Shown here piece by piece: positions 33,303-46,290 of a DNA stretch of 64,000 nt; positions within the stretch are counted from its first letter, which is position 1, and every line of letters starts with the position of its first letter. The notes beneath the pieces were generated by a model that saw only the letters and a program-made list of their open reading frames with translations, did not search any database and was not told the DNA's origin. Source of the stretch: Hirsutella rhossiliensis (taxonomy: Eukaryota; Ascomycota; Sordariomycetes; Hypocreales; Ophiocordycipitaceae); assembly GCF_020360975.1 (NCBI RefSeq), contig NW_025408675.1, positions 372,001-436,000 of the forward strand, read 5' to 3'. Position numbers and translations under genes: made by a program.

Positions 33303-34248
33303 ATGAACCCTGAGTGGTGCGCTTACCTCCTGATCTTCGCAGCCACGCGTGCTGACTATGATGCTGCCCAGAGTCCTCCTCCTTGCCCTTTGCCGCGCTT
33401 CTCCCGCCTCGCCGTGCCCCCTGCCGCTACGCGCTCGCCATCCGTCGTCTCTTATTGACGCTCCCATGCCAGATACGACTACCTCTTCAAGCTGCTCCTC
33501 ATCGGTGATTCCGGTGTGGGCAAGTCTTGCTTGCTGCTGCGTTTCGCCGACGACACCTACACCGAGTCCTACATCTCCACCATCGGTGTCGACTTCGTAC
33601 GCCCACCATCCACCACCCCCTGACTCCTCACTCGCGCACCGCTAAACGACTTGCAGAAAATCCGAACGATAGAACTCGATGGCAAGACGGTCAAACTGCA
33701 GATCGTAAGCCCCCCCCCCGCCCCCACGGCCATGCACCCCGACCTAACGCGCCCTCGCCTGCAGTGGGACACAGCCGGCCAGGAACGCTTCCGAACCATC
33801 ACCTCGTCCTACTACCGTGGCGCGCACGGCATCTGCGTCGTCTATGATGTAACCGACATGGACTCATTCAACAACGTCAAGCAGTGGCTCCAAGAGATTG
33901 ACAGATACGCCACCGAGGGCGTCAACAAGCTGCTCGTCGGCAACAAAAGCGACATGTCGGATAAGAAGGTGGTCGAATACACAGTCGCAAAGGTGAGACC
34001 TGCCGCCGCCTCGTTCATCATTGGTGGATCAGGGCTGACTTCAAGCCCAGGAATTCGCCGACAGCCTGGGCATTCCCTTCCTCGAGACGTCGGCCAAGAA
34101 CGCGAGCAACGTCGAGCAGGCCTTCTTGACCATGGCCCGCCAGATCAAGGAGCGCATGGGTACCACGACGGCCAACAACACCAAGCCCAGCGTCCAAGTC
34201 GGCCAGGGCCAGGGCGTCGGCTCTTCATCCAACAATAGCTGCTGCTAA
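33303..34248 (+). CDS. YPT1: Rab GTPase Ypt1 (Rab1)
   Basis: Five exons (33303-33313, 33473-33596, 33657-33704, 33765-33992, 34051-34248) encode 202 residues. G1 is GDSGVGKS (15-22), switch I contains TIGVDFKIRT, G3 is [10 protein letters not shown]4 NKSD and G5 ETSAK; the start [15 protein letters not shown] and RabF sequences are those of Ypt1/Rab1. The C-terminal CC receives geranylgeranyl groups. Ypt1 controls ER-to-Golgi transport and autophagosome formation. The first exon is only 11 nt (MNP plus two bases), followed by a 159-bp intron with a GTGGTG donor, so automated gene callers may miss the start. Confidence 0.96.
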
Positions 34249-35535
34249 GTCGCCTCGACATCAGGTGGAGGGGGAAGCACGGACTAAGGCTCACCGCCGC
34301 GGAAATGACTAGGCAGGCACATCATGATTTCTCTGTTTCCGTTCCCGATTTACGTCCTCTCCCTGTTTTTGCGCATAGACTGAATCATGTCCCATTTGAC
34401 TCCTGCTCCCCTGCCGCACGCGATGGATGACCGAGGCGCCGTGCATAGAGACGACGGGCGCGGCTCGACTAGGACAGGCAATCCGTTTGGTGCCCATGGG
34501 CGACTAGGGTGGTAAAGGAAGAAGAGGATCACGAAGGATACACGACAAGCGCATCATAACGCGTCCAAGCGCGTGTATCACGGCCAGCAGCGTGGATGCC
34601 GGGGCACGAGCGGATACGCATACAGCCCCGTGCCTTTATCGTTTATTCACTGGCCTCTTCCCCCCCCCTTGCTGCTTCGCTTTTTTCCTGCCTTTCTTTT
34701 GGTCTTCTGATTCTCTCGTCATTTTCTTCGCCAATTTTCCCGTTCTTTGTCTGGGCTGCAGCTTGCGTTGCGCGTGAGATGGGCCGACTTGTGCGATTGT
34801 TTGCTTCCCTGTTTTCCTCCTCATTTCTCTTTCTTGCTTCGCAATATCTGGCGCTTTCTGCTCTTGTGCGAATAGGGGGCTTTTAATACAGGAGACCTTT
34901 GTTTGTGAATCTACCCGCTCGCCCGCCTTTGCGCTGTTGAGGTACGGATCGCCATGCCCTCGCCATGTCTCGGGCTCAGAGCTGCGCAAGGAAGCACCTC
35001 GGCCATGTCATCTCGCCCCTGCTCAGGCATTTTGCTACGTAGTTCCGACCTGGGACACTGAGGATCTTGGCATCACTCGCTACAATGCCACGACATGCCC
35101 GAGGCAAACGTCATGAGCCGTCACACCCAAGTGTCCAAACAAGCGATGTCATCGAATTCACCGATATATCGACTCCGTGCTTGTGCCAATCAGAATGCGC
35201 TACCCCGTCTGCGCAGATTCCCCTCGCCTTTCCGGTATACCTTACATATCTGCCTTGCCCTGGGTATTTGCTCGCCCGCCCCATGCCCATGGTCCAAGTT
35301 CTTCCAACATGGCCGTATATTGTACATTCGCGTTATTGAAGATCAACAGACAACATAAAAAAAAGTGAAATTGGATAAGGAATTTTTTTTGGGAGAATGA
35401 GCGTCGAGGCCAAGTAGAGGGCTCCGTCGTAAGCACTTGACTTGCAAAGAGGCCGTGGCTCTCGAGGTGGAATATTCAAGGGAACAAAGAATCCGCTCAA
35501 GAAGATGACGGCAACGGCGCGTCCATGGCCGGATG
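34249..35535. other. Convergent intergenic region after YPT1
   Basis: About 1.3 kb between convergent genes. No gene recognised. A-rich and T-rich runs at about 35355-35391 may be poly(A)-signal sequence for one of the neighbours. Confidence 0.45.
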
Positions 35536-38525
35536 TCAGGCGAGACCCAGGAACTTGAGCGCCTTGCGGCTGTTGGGCTTGCGCGTCCCAGTCTTCCTCA
35601 GAAAGAGTGGAATCAGTCTGCGCTCGTCAAAGTCGAGATCGCTTTCCTCGGCGGGGTCATAGGACATGATGGACGCGGTATCTGCCGCTGGTGTCGCTGT
35701 GTTTCCTCGAGACTTGCGCCGGCTCTGCTTGCTCTTGCCCGACTTGGAGGTTCGAACCGACTCGGCTGCCGAGGTAGGTCGCACAGCGGACGGCGGGACG
35801 TCGCGCATAGGCGGAGACGCAACAACCGTCTTGGGCGAAACGGGACTCTGAGGACTGACTTTGGGAAAAGGGGACAGGTTTTCCCTGCTCAACTGGAGAG
35901 GCGAAGGTCTTGCCTTCCTTTTAGATGAGCTTAGGATTGAAGACTCCGGCGTCTCGGAATCCCCGAAATCGGCCGGGATATTCCACACAGTGGACACAAA
36001 CTTCGCAATGTCCTTGTCGGACGCCGTTGATGTGAGGAGAAAGTTGGCTTTGGACACGGGAACGGCGGGTGATGGGCTTGGAGAGGGCGACGATCGCTTT
36101 CCTGGGTTTGCCTCGGACTTGCTGCCGATGGAAACACCTCGAATGTGGGTGAATGGTAGGTGTTCTTTGCTGTTGGAGTCGACAATCTGCGCAACCTTCA
36201 TCAGGTCGACGCCGACGAGCTTCTGCAGGGCCAGGACCGTCCCGAGGTGTTCCGGCGGGTACTGCAACAGCAGATATCGAACCTCGCAGTGGAGGGCGAG
36301 ATAGGTCTCCAGGTGAGGCACGATGAGTGTCGCAAGCAGATACGAGTTGGTGAACGGGTTGTCCGAAGTTTGATTTGCCAGGGGCTGAGCCGTGAAGGCT
36401 TGCATCGCGTTGGCAAGGAGGTAGCTAGTCTCGTCGATCAGCATGGAACGCCAAGGGAGAACATGACAGGACGTGGAGAGGCAATTGTAACTTACCGGAA
36501 GTCTACTATGTCCGCTCGACCCAGGTCGCTGGACTTGCTACCTAGCCTTTCCAGTTGGCCGGTGATTGCCAGCGAGTATTCCTTCTTGACGCCCTTCTGC
36601 GATCCAATGGCCAAGATCTGGTGAATGTTTCCCTCGCCCTTTTGTGGGCTGTCGGTCTCGGTGCCGCGGAAAATTGGTTTCCACAAGCCGTCGAATTCGG
36701 GAAGCAGGGAAAACTGGAACTGGTGGTATCCCTGGGTGTCAGGTGGAAAATACTCGGCAAGAATGGACCGAAGCGAGTTTTGAACAGCTACTGCCGTTTG
36801 GTTTGTCGCGATACTGAACTCGTGAACCTTGCGCTCATTCTCAGACACGGCGACCGAGGGCGGCGGAGTATGAGCCGGCGTGGGCGGGCGTACAACAGTC
36901 ACTTTGGGGGCCATCGGCGACGGCTTCGGCGCCTGCGCAGTAGGTTGAATGTACGCGAATGGGTCGTAGTCGTCCAAGTTGGCCGATGCGGGAGCGACCA
37001 TGTCCTCTTCAGGCTCAGGAGCGCTGTTGCAGTGCCTGGGGGCCTCAGAGGAGCGAGAGCTCGGGGTGCCGGGCAACGATTTCTCGGCATCTTCAATCGG
37101 CTCAGATGCCTTCGGGGACAGGGGTAGGAGCGGGTAGTGGCCGTCCCTAAAGGCACCAACTGCTGACTCGAGCAGCCCATCTGCAGTCTCCTCCTTCAAG
37201 AAGACGACCAGGTCTTCGGTCAAGGGGAAAACGGGCTGGAACGGAGCCTGCTCGTCCGACTCGGCGTCGGGATCGGTGCCGCGGTCTACGTAGGTGGACC
37301 TTGCCCTGACATGCCTCTTTCTCTTCTTCTTCCCCTGCGGGACGGGTGCTACCTTGACGATTGGCATCTTGGATCTCACCATGACCGTTCTGGGTCGCTC
37401 GACGATGCTTAAGCGACTCCAAGGTGCGTCTTTGTCGTCTCTGAACACCATGAGGGATTGCGGACGATGCGGCCTAGGAGTCTCGGGCTCAGCGAGCCAC
37501 GACTCGGAAGGGATGCAAAGGTCTCGAAATTTGGGGCTCGCGGGGTAGATCCTGTCGAGAGACTTGACTCTTGCCAAGGACCCTCTGCCGCTGACGGAGT
37601 GCCTCACATCCAAAACGGATGCCTCCCCGTACACGACATTGTCGAGGGTCTGGATGCTGAAGACATCCGACATTGGCGAGGACGCATCTACCTCGATGCG
37701 TTCCTGAAAGGAGCTTGGCTCATACGACTCTCCGATGCAGCTTGGCGAGTAGGGAATGGAAACCCGGTTCCATGGATTGAGGAGTGTCGGCTTTTGAGCT
37801 GGGTCATCGGATTGCGGCACGGCCAGGCTTGGCTTCCTGGGGGCCGTAGGGCAAGTCTCATCGACTTGACCGTCTTTCTCGGCTGTACGAGCGCCAAAGA
37901 CAAAGAAGGGAGCGGCATCGCCGAAGGCGTCCGAGTAGCCATACAAGGGCAGGCTCGAGCTGCGCTGTCGCGTGGGGACGGTCAGGTCGAGGTCGTCGGA
38001 GGGCTGCAAGCTGGCGGTCTGGCGGTCCAGGGCATCGGCGGCACGCATGGCCCTTGTTATGGGATCTTCGAAATCGCCGGCTTGGTCGCGCCCGTCGAAT
38101 GCACTCCTGCGATGCCAATCTTCGTGTAGTCCTGCCACTCCATCCTTGATCAGGTCGTCGAAGATGGCGCCGGCTTCTGCCCTGTCCCCAGCCGTTTCGT
38201 GCATCATGATGGCCTTGATGCATAGGGCCTGTGCGCTGGGGGTGCCTCCGTTCATGAAGACCAGACGCTTGTTGGTGGGGGTCGATGCCTGCAGAAAGGT
38301 CCGGGCGGCTTCGTTACGGGCGACGAGGGCATCGTGAACCCGCTTGACGTAGGCGCGGGCGTCGAAGTTTTGCCCCAGATCGACATTGGGGAAATTGCAT
38401 TGGACGCTAGGAAGAATGAGGACTTGAGAGGAGGTAGGAAGAAGCCGCAGCTGGGTAGAGATGGTATCGGGACGGCCTTCAAAGGCAACGATGCTGCCAA
38501 GAAGCTCCGTCTCATGGTGGGCCAT
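35536..38525 (-). CDS. Large fungal protein of unknown function with disordered regions
   Basis: Exons 38525-36496 and 36424-35536 give 972 residues. The N-terminal ~120 residues look folded and conserved (ETELLGSIVAFEG, KRVHDALVARNEAARTFLQ, RLVFMNGGTPSAQALCIKAIMMHE). A long Ser/Pro-rich middle carries basic patches (GKKKRKRHVRARS). A second folded part around 590-740 includes NSLRSILAEYFPP, YHQFQFSLLPEFDGLWKPIFR, and helical ALHCEVRYLLLQYPPEHLGTVLALQKLVGVDLMKVAQIVDSNS, followed by a basic Ser-rich tail. Similar fungal proteins are often labelled gastric mucin-like, which is only a composition label. No catalytic motif seen. Confidence 0.8.
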
Positions 38526-39124
38526 GGCTTGCGACTCTGGCGAGTGAAGGCGGATGTGCGACGAGAGATATCTGCCCCAGATCTCGCAAGACCGAGCGCG
38601 GTTGAGAGCGGAAAGGAAGGCTCGAGGTTGGTTTTCCTATCGAGTCGCTACTGGTCCAAGCCAGGATGACGTTGGGGTCAAGTATGGATGCTGTACGTTA
38701 TGAGGCAACTGCTACTCCAATGGCATGGCCGAGAGATGAGGTTGCCTAACTGATCAGCAGCAGTTCACCGGATCGAGGTCGTCCAGGGCGGTGAGATGGT
38801 CAGTTGAGGTCGAATTGGCAGGATGCCGTGGCTCGTTGCGATTTCCAGCGGCGAGAACAAGGGTGAAATGTGTGCCCTCTGGGCAGATGCTTGGATGGTA
38901 TATGCCTGCGACAGCAGTAAGGGTATCGAGTAGCCGGCGCCAGCAGGCCACTGGTCGGCTGGCAACGAGATGAAGCAGAGATTTTTGAAGAAGAAAGGTG
39001 AAGATTGGAGGCGGTGACAAAAGACGTGAGGGAGGTGCTGCCGGGAAGGATTCGGTGAATTCGCCTGGGCTGGGCAGATCAAGAAGGATATGGGAGGGGG
39101 AAGCGCGTTATCGTCATCACCACC

Positions 39125-39245
39125 GTGGAGAAGGAGAAGAGGAAGAAGAAGCAGAGAAGAAGAAATGGAGATGGAAAAAGAAGGGGAGAAGCCGTACGGA
39201 AGGGAGAAGGATGCTCGGGAAGGGGGGGGGGGAGGAGAGGGGTGT
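39125..39245 (+). repeat. Purine-rich GA/AAG tract
   Basis: An almost uninterrupted run of G and A (GGAGAAGAAGAGGAAGAAGA and similar) ending in a G run at 39221-39230. It precedes nothing recognisable. Confidence 0.6.
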
Positions 39246-39850
39246 GTGGCCAAGAGAGATCGGTCCACCGGCACAGCCAACCTCGAGCTATACCAACTAA
39301 AATATCGGTAAGTCCTCGACCTCTCTATCTTTGCATGTACCCCCCAGCCTCGCTATTACTCGCTACTCTGTACAGTGCAGGCCGACCTCCAAGGCTTTGG
39401 GCGCTTGGCAGCCTCCCGCACACGACGGCATCCCGTCTGCTTACAGCATTGGGCGGGGAGGGGCGCTGGGGCACGAGCGCCCGGCTGTCGCGTGCGTGCC
39501 CTTGGGGGTCTTGATACAGCCATGGCGATGCGGGTGCCAGGCGTGAGCGTGGGTGGGTGCCGCTGGCTGGCCCTTTGTGAAAATGTACGCCGCGGCTCTT
39601 CATCTACCTTGCTGTCCGCAGGACTGTGGCCGAAGACGGATCAGAGTATGCAGGTGCGACCAACGTGGGCTGCGAGCCGGACAGCAGGTTGATCATGAGC
39701 CCAGCAGCTGCTCATCAGCCCTGTTGTGGACGCCTTCATTTACCGACTGGAGATGACTGCAAAAGCCGAGGCCCCCTCGTCAACGACCGGGGGAGGGGGT
39801 TGAAGGGGAGAAGGCGAACAGACAGGCAGCAGCCACTTGACAGGGGGAGG

Positions 39851-39951
39851 GAGACCAAGGGGAGAGAGAGACCAAGGGGAGAGAGAGACCAAGGGGGGGG
39901 AGAGACCAAGGGGAGGAGAACAAGGGAGGCCAAGGGAGAGGAACAAGGGAG
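39851..39951 (+). repeat. GA-rich minisatellite, unit about 17 bp
   Basis: Repeated AGACCAAGGGGAGAGAG units, at least five imperfect copies, degrading to GGAGAACAAGGGAGGCC at the right end. Confidence 0.8.
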
Positions 39952-42618
39952 GCCCATTGTGCGTGCTACAGTAGCACGCTCGGTGCGGAGTACGGAATAC
40001 CTGATAGCGAAATGATACAATGAGCCAGAAACTCGAAATAGGTCATTATAGGTTTGGAAAAAAGTAAATACGAAAGTGACTCTGCGGCGACTGAAAAGAC
40101 GAGCAAAAGTTGACGATGGGCGAGTGAGTGCGGGTCAATGCACGCTCTGCTGCTGTCAAAAAGGGTCAAGGAACAAGGGTCGGGTGGGGCGGCTATTTCT
40201 CCGTCCGACCGTACGGAGAACCTTGCGATGATGCTAAGCCCAGGCTGTACCAACAAGGCCGTCGCTGCACAGATGCTCTTGGAGAATCGCATCAAAGCCG
40301 TCGATGGGTACCCAGATGGGATGGGCACTCGGCGTCGTGGCCAACACGCGACGTGAAACATGGCATCGTCCTTGTCCGTGCGCCCGAGCTTCGGAATTGA
40401 CAGGTATCCTGTACGTAACTGACACATGCGCACACATGCGCACATGTGACGGCGTTGCATCTGGCTGATCGACGTGCATAGCTATGCTCGAGGTACGGAT
40501 ATCCGTACCGGTATATGCTCAGAGCTCCGGCACATGGGCAAACATGCATGCACATGCTGGCTCCCTGCGTGCCTGGATGGGCAGAAACAAGCTTTGGGCA
40601 ACACAGGCAACACGCTTCGGTACCTGAGGAGAGGCTCGCCCGGCACAGTGCCAGCTGGCGAGGTCACATCCTGAGAGGTGCGACGTCCCGTCCCGGGTTG
40701 CTGGTCGTGACGGTTGAGCGCTCGTCTTCAGGCATGACTGTCTGCAGTATACTCCGTACTAAATAATACTGTGCCAAGACCAATCCATCCATTCCGTCTT
40801 GAGGCTCCAGCTCCTCAACCTGTGCGGATGCCAACGTGCTGCTGGTGCACCAAGCTCCTCGTCAGGCGCCGCCCACGGTCCTTGGTACCTAAGTAGACAC
40901 TGTGTACTCCCTAAGAGGCTGGACGATTGATAAGCACCAACGTAAGCCACGCGGGGGAGCGGTGAGCTCATCCGCTGCACTATCAGAGCTAGGTAGACGG
41001 CGCGAGCAAGCTGCCACAGAGCGCTACGTACGTCGCTTAAGGTCTCAGTCGCGAGCAGTGGCGTCAAGGACAGGGGCTGGACCTCAACCCGACGATACCT
41101 TGCGGAGATGGGCGCTACCAAGACAGTTGTCAGCCCTTGTCGCCCAGAAACACAGTGTGTTTCCCGTGCACACAGTACCAGGACCTGCAAGCCAGCATGG
41201 CAAGCAGACGACAGCCGGCATCTCACAGTCGACATCTCCACCTGCTCAGCCGCACGCCCGACGACGACCCTTTCCCCTTGGATCATCTCGCTACCCGCGC
41301 CCCCTGCCTAGCATTAGTGGTCGACTATCTGCTCAAAAGGTCGGCGCGAGCGAGCAGTAGCGCTTGTCGACGGCATCAACCACTCGAGCATGACCACCGT
41401 GGTCCACGATCCGCCCACCAATGACGCCCTCGCCTTTGTCCCCCCCTGCGACCCTTCGCTCTGTGTCTGCCAGCTCATCATCTCCCGCCCGTCCGCCACG
41501 CGCCAGGTCAAACCCTCCGACCAGAGAAATGGCCCGGCCCATAATCTCAACGGCCTCTTGAGCTTGCCGCCAGCGAGCGCCGGCATCATCTGTCTCTGTG
41601 GGTGTCGCACAAGTGCACATGGCGGCTAACCCCCATCCCTCGCTGATCCAGCATGGCGTCCCAAAAAGGAAAATGTTTCATGGCGACCCTGGCTGGCATC
41701 TGGTCCCTTGGGGCCCAGTCCCTCTCCTTTTTGGTTTTGCTCTGCACCCACGCATGGGTCCAGGCAGTCGCTTCCTCGTGACCAATCGTTGCCAGCATGC
41801 TAGCTCATGCAGTTGTGCGATGAGTGGCCGTCCATTCTCTCTTCCGGACCGCGTGGCCACACAGGAGCTCTCGGACCTGCATCCTCGGGCAAGAGCTTAG
41901 AGCGAGTCCCGTCCCAAGCATGCCTCGTGCTGCGCCATCTCGGGGATCCTGGACAGAAGCACCCGTTACGTTTACTGCCGCCAACCTTGGCGTTCAATAG
42001 TCTCTCATGTTTCATGGCATGACTGGCTCGTCACCAGTGTAAAAGGGGAGAGCCAATGGCTAATATCAACGGCCACGCCATAGAGTCGAAAAGGGGAGAC
42101 AAGAAACAGGAGAGGACAATGAGTGAGGTTGGGGTAAGCGCCGCAACTGAAGAAGGAAAAAAACAAGAGCCGTCGCAAAGTCGGGGCTGGACGAGGATCA
42201 TCGCCGAGGACCCGTCGCCACGAGATCGACTCTGGCCTTGCTGGCTGGGCTGGACGGAGACTTCGGTAGCCGCCGGTTTCAGTCTCTCCCTTAACTAGAC
42301 GTCAGCAAGCAAGTTCGTTCGAGAAAGACACGGCCATTGTCGAGCATCGCCCAGCGTGTCGCGCTAACCAAGTCCCCTCGTCGCCTCCTCTGCCTGCTTG
42401 CTTGTCAGTCACTTTGGACCTGCAACCTGCGCCACACGCGTGCCTATCCGTACTACTGCACAGACTACGGATGCTCACTACTCTTAGCTGCACTGTACGC
42501 TCGCGCACGTACGCCGTTCGAGTTGTCGTCAGCACCACCAACCAGCCATTCAGTCAGTGCTACGGAGTACTTGGATCACCGTTGTCTACAGCCCAGCGAA
42601 CGGGCCGTTCATTGTCTC

Positions 42619-42904
42619 ATGGGCGCCGCTGCCGAGCCGTCATGCGCCCCTTCTTCAGCCCCCTCCTCCATCCGCGTTGTGGAAAACGTGGCTGTGGGCG
42701 TCTCCCTCGGTCTCGTCTATGGACCTGGAGCTGCGGACCAACGAGCAATCCGCGACGCCGAGATACGCAACGACGCCTCCGCCCTGTCCGCCCTCCGGGG
42801 TCTCCGTCGCACAGGTACTTGTCTCCATACCCTTCAGCCGGCGCCGAGCCGAAGCCGCTGTCCCAAAACCAGGGCCGGAGATCAAAGCATGGCAGCTCTC
42901 ATGA
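42619..42904 (+). CDS. Candidate small gene, about 75 residues, weak
   Basis: From ATG 42619 the codons end mostly in C or G over about 65 codons, which stands out in this region. The frame reads MGAAAEPSCAPSS, then IRVVENVAVGVSLGLVYGPGAADQRAIRDAEIRN. A possible intron (42815-42872, GTACTT...CCAG) would join to PEIKAWQLS and a stop. No clear branch site is seen and I know no matching family. The reading could be a coding relic or chance. Confidence 0.22.
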
Positions 42905-45142
42905 GCACATCGTCTCATCAGCTTTCACGGCAGTACAGTATCGTCTTGTCACGAAGTGCTCCCAAGTAAGTCGCAATAGACGGGTCTCCTTGGAGTAAAA
43001 AACCAGTGCATGCACAATTCACCAGAGGTCCAGGGTTCTGGGGTTGTCTCAAAGCCAACGAGACACCCTGGAGATTTGATTCATCTTTTTTTTTTGCTTC
43101 GGTCCTCTCCTGCCCCCGGTCAACCGCACCGCCCTTGGCCAACGATGCACCATACAACGACCTCGTGTGTGCTGTGGCCACATGCCCGCGGCATGCCATT
43201 CCCCGAGGTCCTGTGCAGCACGGCGCCCGTCGCGGCAGAGTACAGCACGTACACGGAGCGACGTAGTCACCGTGGTATATTCCACGGCAGCGATCCACCT
43301 ACCAGGGCCGGGAGCGCTCCGTGGTAGCTGCTCGGTGCCAGTGGTGCGAGGGCCAGGAGCTGTTGGGTTGCGCGGTTCGTGGGTCCATTTGCGCTCGTCA
43401 CCGCGCTTCCATCGAGCTTCATAGATGGGGGGGGTTGGCGGTTTCATCCCTGGCGGGAAGAGGAGGGATCATCCCATCTCACCTGGAGCACCGGACCGGA
43501 GCCCCAACGCTTGTAAGCCGCAGCGCCGTTTTCGGCTCCGCATGGGATAGCCCGTCATCCCGGCCCTGGTCCGTGTAGTTGCGTGGGCCGCCCCTCCATG
43601 TTCGCGAGGCCACTCACATCGAGGCGCCGTGAGGCCCGTTGCCGCTCCCTTGTTGGGTCTTCCCCTCCGGTTTCGAAAACTGTTGACCGCGTCGTTGCAG
43701 CCTACTGTATCTATTTCTTTCGGGCCGAAGATAGATCCTGCAACGTTGACTACGGAGCTCCCGCAATGATATCATCGATGGGGAGCATGATTCCATGGGC
43801 GTATCTTGCTAACCGCGCCTCCGGCCCACGAGCTCCTTTGCTCCAGGCAGTCGCCGCCGACATTTCAAGTCAGAGCTTTGGACGAGGATCCACTGAGGAA
43901 AGAAAGGACGGGGCGGGGAGTGGCGGAAGACGGGTCATCCAGGGCCAACCAACCAGCACGGCGTCGCGCAATCTACACCCATGTCTTTTCCTCCCCTGAA
44001 CTGGGTGGACACGCCTTATTTTCTTACGGCTCGGTAGGCCGGGAGGCGCATGTTTGCTATCGAGCAGCAGTGCCGAGCCGCGTAGTCCGTCGATGATGTT
44101 GCTATTTATACGGGTACCATCCATTTCAACCGGTCTGGCACAGGCCTAGCGGCTCGGCCGGCGGTCAAGCAGCCCGCGGACCACGAGGTCCTGGCAGCGC
44201 GACGATGGAGCGGCGAGAGATGGAATGTGCTTCCGTCAGATACAGGCTCGTGTTGGCCGTTGGCCCGCGAGTCCCGAATGAGGACTGCTCCAATCAGTAA
44301 GTTCGTATGGAGCCTCTTCGACGGCCTACGCGGAAGCCTTCGAGGCACGCGCCAGACAGTTGAGTGGGAAATTGTACGGACTCCCTGCTACCAAAGCTGA
44401 TGCCCAGTGCTCATTCTGTTATGCGGTGATGATAGTGCGGTGGCGCCAACACCGGCCCTTCTCACAGGTTCCCCCGGTGCTCTCTCGCTGACTCCCGCAG
44501 TCTCTCCTGAGCCCGCAGACACAAGGAGGGAAAGACTATGGAGACTAAAAGTCGTCTCAAGAAACGCCTCCCTCTGTCGTGTCCCGAGAAAGCAGCCAGC
44601 CGGACCCCCTTGTGAGCCAACCATGTCTTTCTTTGGCGCTCCTCTTTTTAGTTTTTCTTTATTGTTTTGCGGCGGCTCGAAACTTCATCTCGCGTGGCAG
44701 CCACGAGATTTGCAGAAAACAAAAGACTTTTTGGCTAGCTGTAATAATTACTGAAGAATCGGTTGGGTCGCTAAGACACAGATGCATGCGCGCGTGCACA
44801 TGTACATACTTTGTACGACAGAGACCAGAGGTTTCGCAATTGCTTTTTGAGATCGCCAGGGTGAGTGAGGACTTTGCTCATGTTGTTTCGATAGACCGCG
44901 TGTCCCAGAGGTACAGACAAGGCAAGGCAGGCACCCGAGACATGTTCCGAACTGGCGCACACCAGATCGATGAGTTGTGCATGGAGAGTCTCCAGCGCTG
45001 GGCTGGCTGCTGCTGCCGAGCCGATGGAGGATGAGACTTGTGCTTCGCGGCTTGCACTGTGTGTACTCGTAAGGGTCTAGTCGATGGCCCTGAATCTGGC
45101 GGCCAGCTGTGTCCTCTGCAATCTCCCCTTTTCCCTAGTCCC

Positions 45143-46290
45143 CTAGTCTTCCATGAGTTCTGCCAGCTCCGCCTCCTCTTCAGCCGTCAGCATGTTCTCG
45201 CTGTCCGCCGCCGCCGTCTCGGCATGGCCGGCCTCGCGAGATGCCTGCATCTCGCCCACGACCCTGTCCAGCGCAGCCTTGTCGAGCGGCCACGTGCGGA
45301 TCGTACCATCGATGCTGACGCTGCAGACCGTCTCCGGTGACCCCTGGGCGTTGCGCAGCATGACGAGATCCGTCACCTCTTCGAAGTGGCCCTCAAGCGT
45401 GCAGTAGAGCTTGCCCGTCGCCCTGTCCCAGACCTTGACGTTTTCGTCGCGCCCGGCCGTCACGACCCAGTGCTCCGACACGAGCACGGCGCGGACGTAG
45501 TCACCGTGCGCAAAGACGTCGTCGGCCACGAAGCTGCGAGACCGTGCCAGACTCTTTGCGGTGCCGTCGGCGCTGGCGGTCCACAGGTTGGCCTCGTCGT
45601 CGTCGGCGTCGAATACGAGCTTGTAGACGCTCGTGTCGTGTTCCTGGATGGTGAGTCGCTCGGCGCCCGGGAGGTCGTGAAACGACTCGGGTAGCTGCGC
45701 ATATCCGCCCAGGGTAACCTCCCACCGCCGGATGCTGGGGTCGCTGCTCGCGCTGGCGAAGACGAGGGCGTCTTGGGTGCTCAGGACCGGGTCGATGGCG
45801 AGGTGTTGAACGGCGAGCATGGTGGTCGTGGGATCCTGCACGATGTGTACGCGGCGACCGGTCTCGACGTCCCAAACGATAATCTTCTTGTCTGCGCCGC
45901 CGCTCAGGAGCATCTCGCGGCCGGCGAGGCGGGCGCACACAACCGTCTTGACAAAGTCGGAGTGCCCGCTGTACCTGCGCCGAGGCTGGGTCGACTCAAT
46001 GTCCCAAGACCATACGTCCCTGTCCCACGAGCCTGCAAAGATGGTCCCGTCTCCGCTGCCACCTACGGCGAGGCAGGTGACGGGAACCTTGGGGCCTCGG
46101 TAGGTGGCCTTGGGCACAGCCGACTATTTTGGCAACCGCTGTCAAGGAGGGTTCAGGGCTGTTTGATGCAACAGAGGCGCTCACGTACGTTAAGATGCAC
46201 GCGCCGCACATAGCCGGCAGATTCCGCGATGAAGATGGAGGTGCAGGAGGATGCCGGGTCAGGGATTGCGGCGAGGATCTTGGACTTCAT
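45143..46290 (-). CDS. WD40-repeat protein, specific role unknown
   Basis: Exons 46290-46189 and 46123-45143 give 360 residues. About seven WD blades are visible from their WD/WS endings and G-H starts: GSWDRDVWSWDI, GGADKKIIVWDV, SSDPSIRRWEV, SADGTAKSLARS, GRDENVKVWDR, SIDGTIRTWPL, with GHSDFVKTVV and GHFEEVTDLV. The short first exon encodes the opening blade (MKSKILAAIPDPASSCTSIF). The C-terminus is acidic (TAEEEAELAELMED). It fills a single beta-propeller, so it is likely a scaffold. The orthologue cannot be named. It is divergent from CTF4. Confidence 0.88.

Larger units (their letters stand above)
38526..45142. other. 6.6-kb gene-poor region
   Basis: Between the 972-residue protein gene and the WD40 gene I find no established gene. 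Contents: a purine-rich tract (39125-39245), a GA-rich minisatellite (39851-39951), short GTAC and TACTCCGTA motifs, (CACATG)-like runs near 40425-40450, and one weak small-gene candidate at 42619. Open frames on both strands are short and overlap each other in many frames, as in non-coding GC-rich DNA. Confidence 0.5.

Noticed and set aside
41314..43010. Several overlapping open frames of 80-210 codons
   Set aside because: Multiple frames on both strands are open at once; apart from the short 42619 candidate none shows consistent third-position bias or splice structure.
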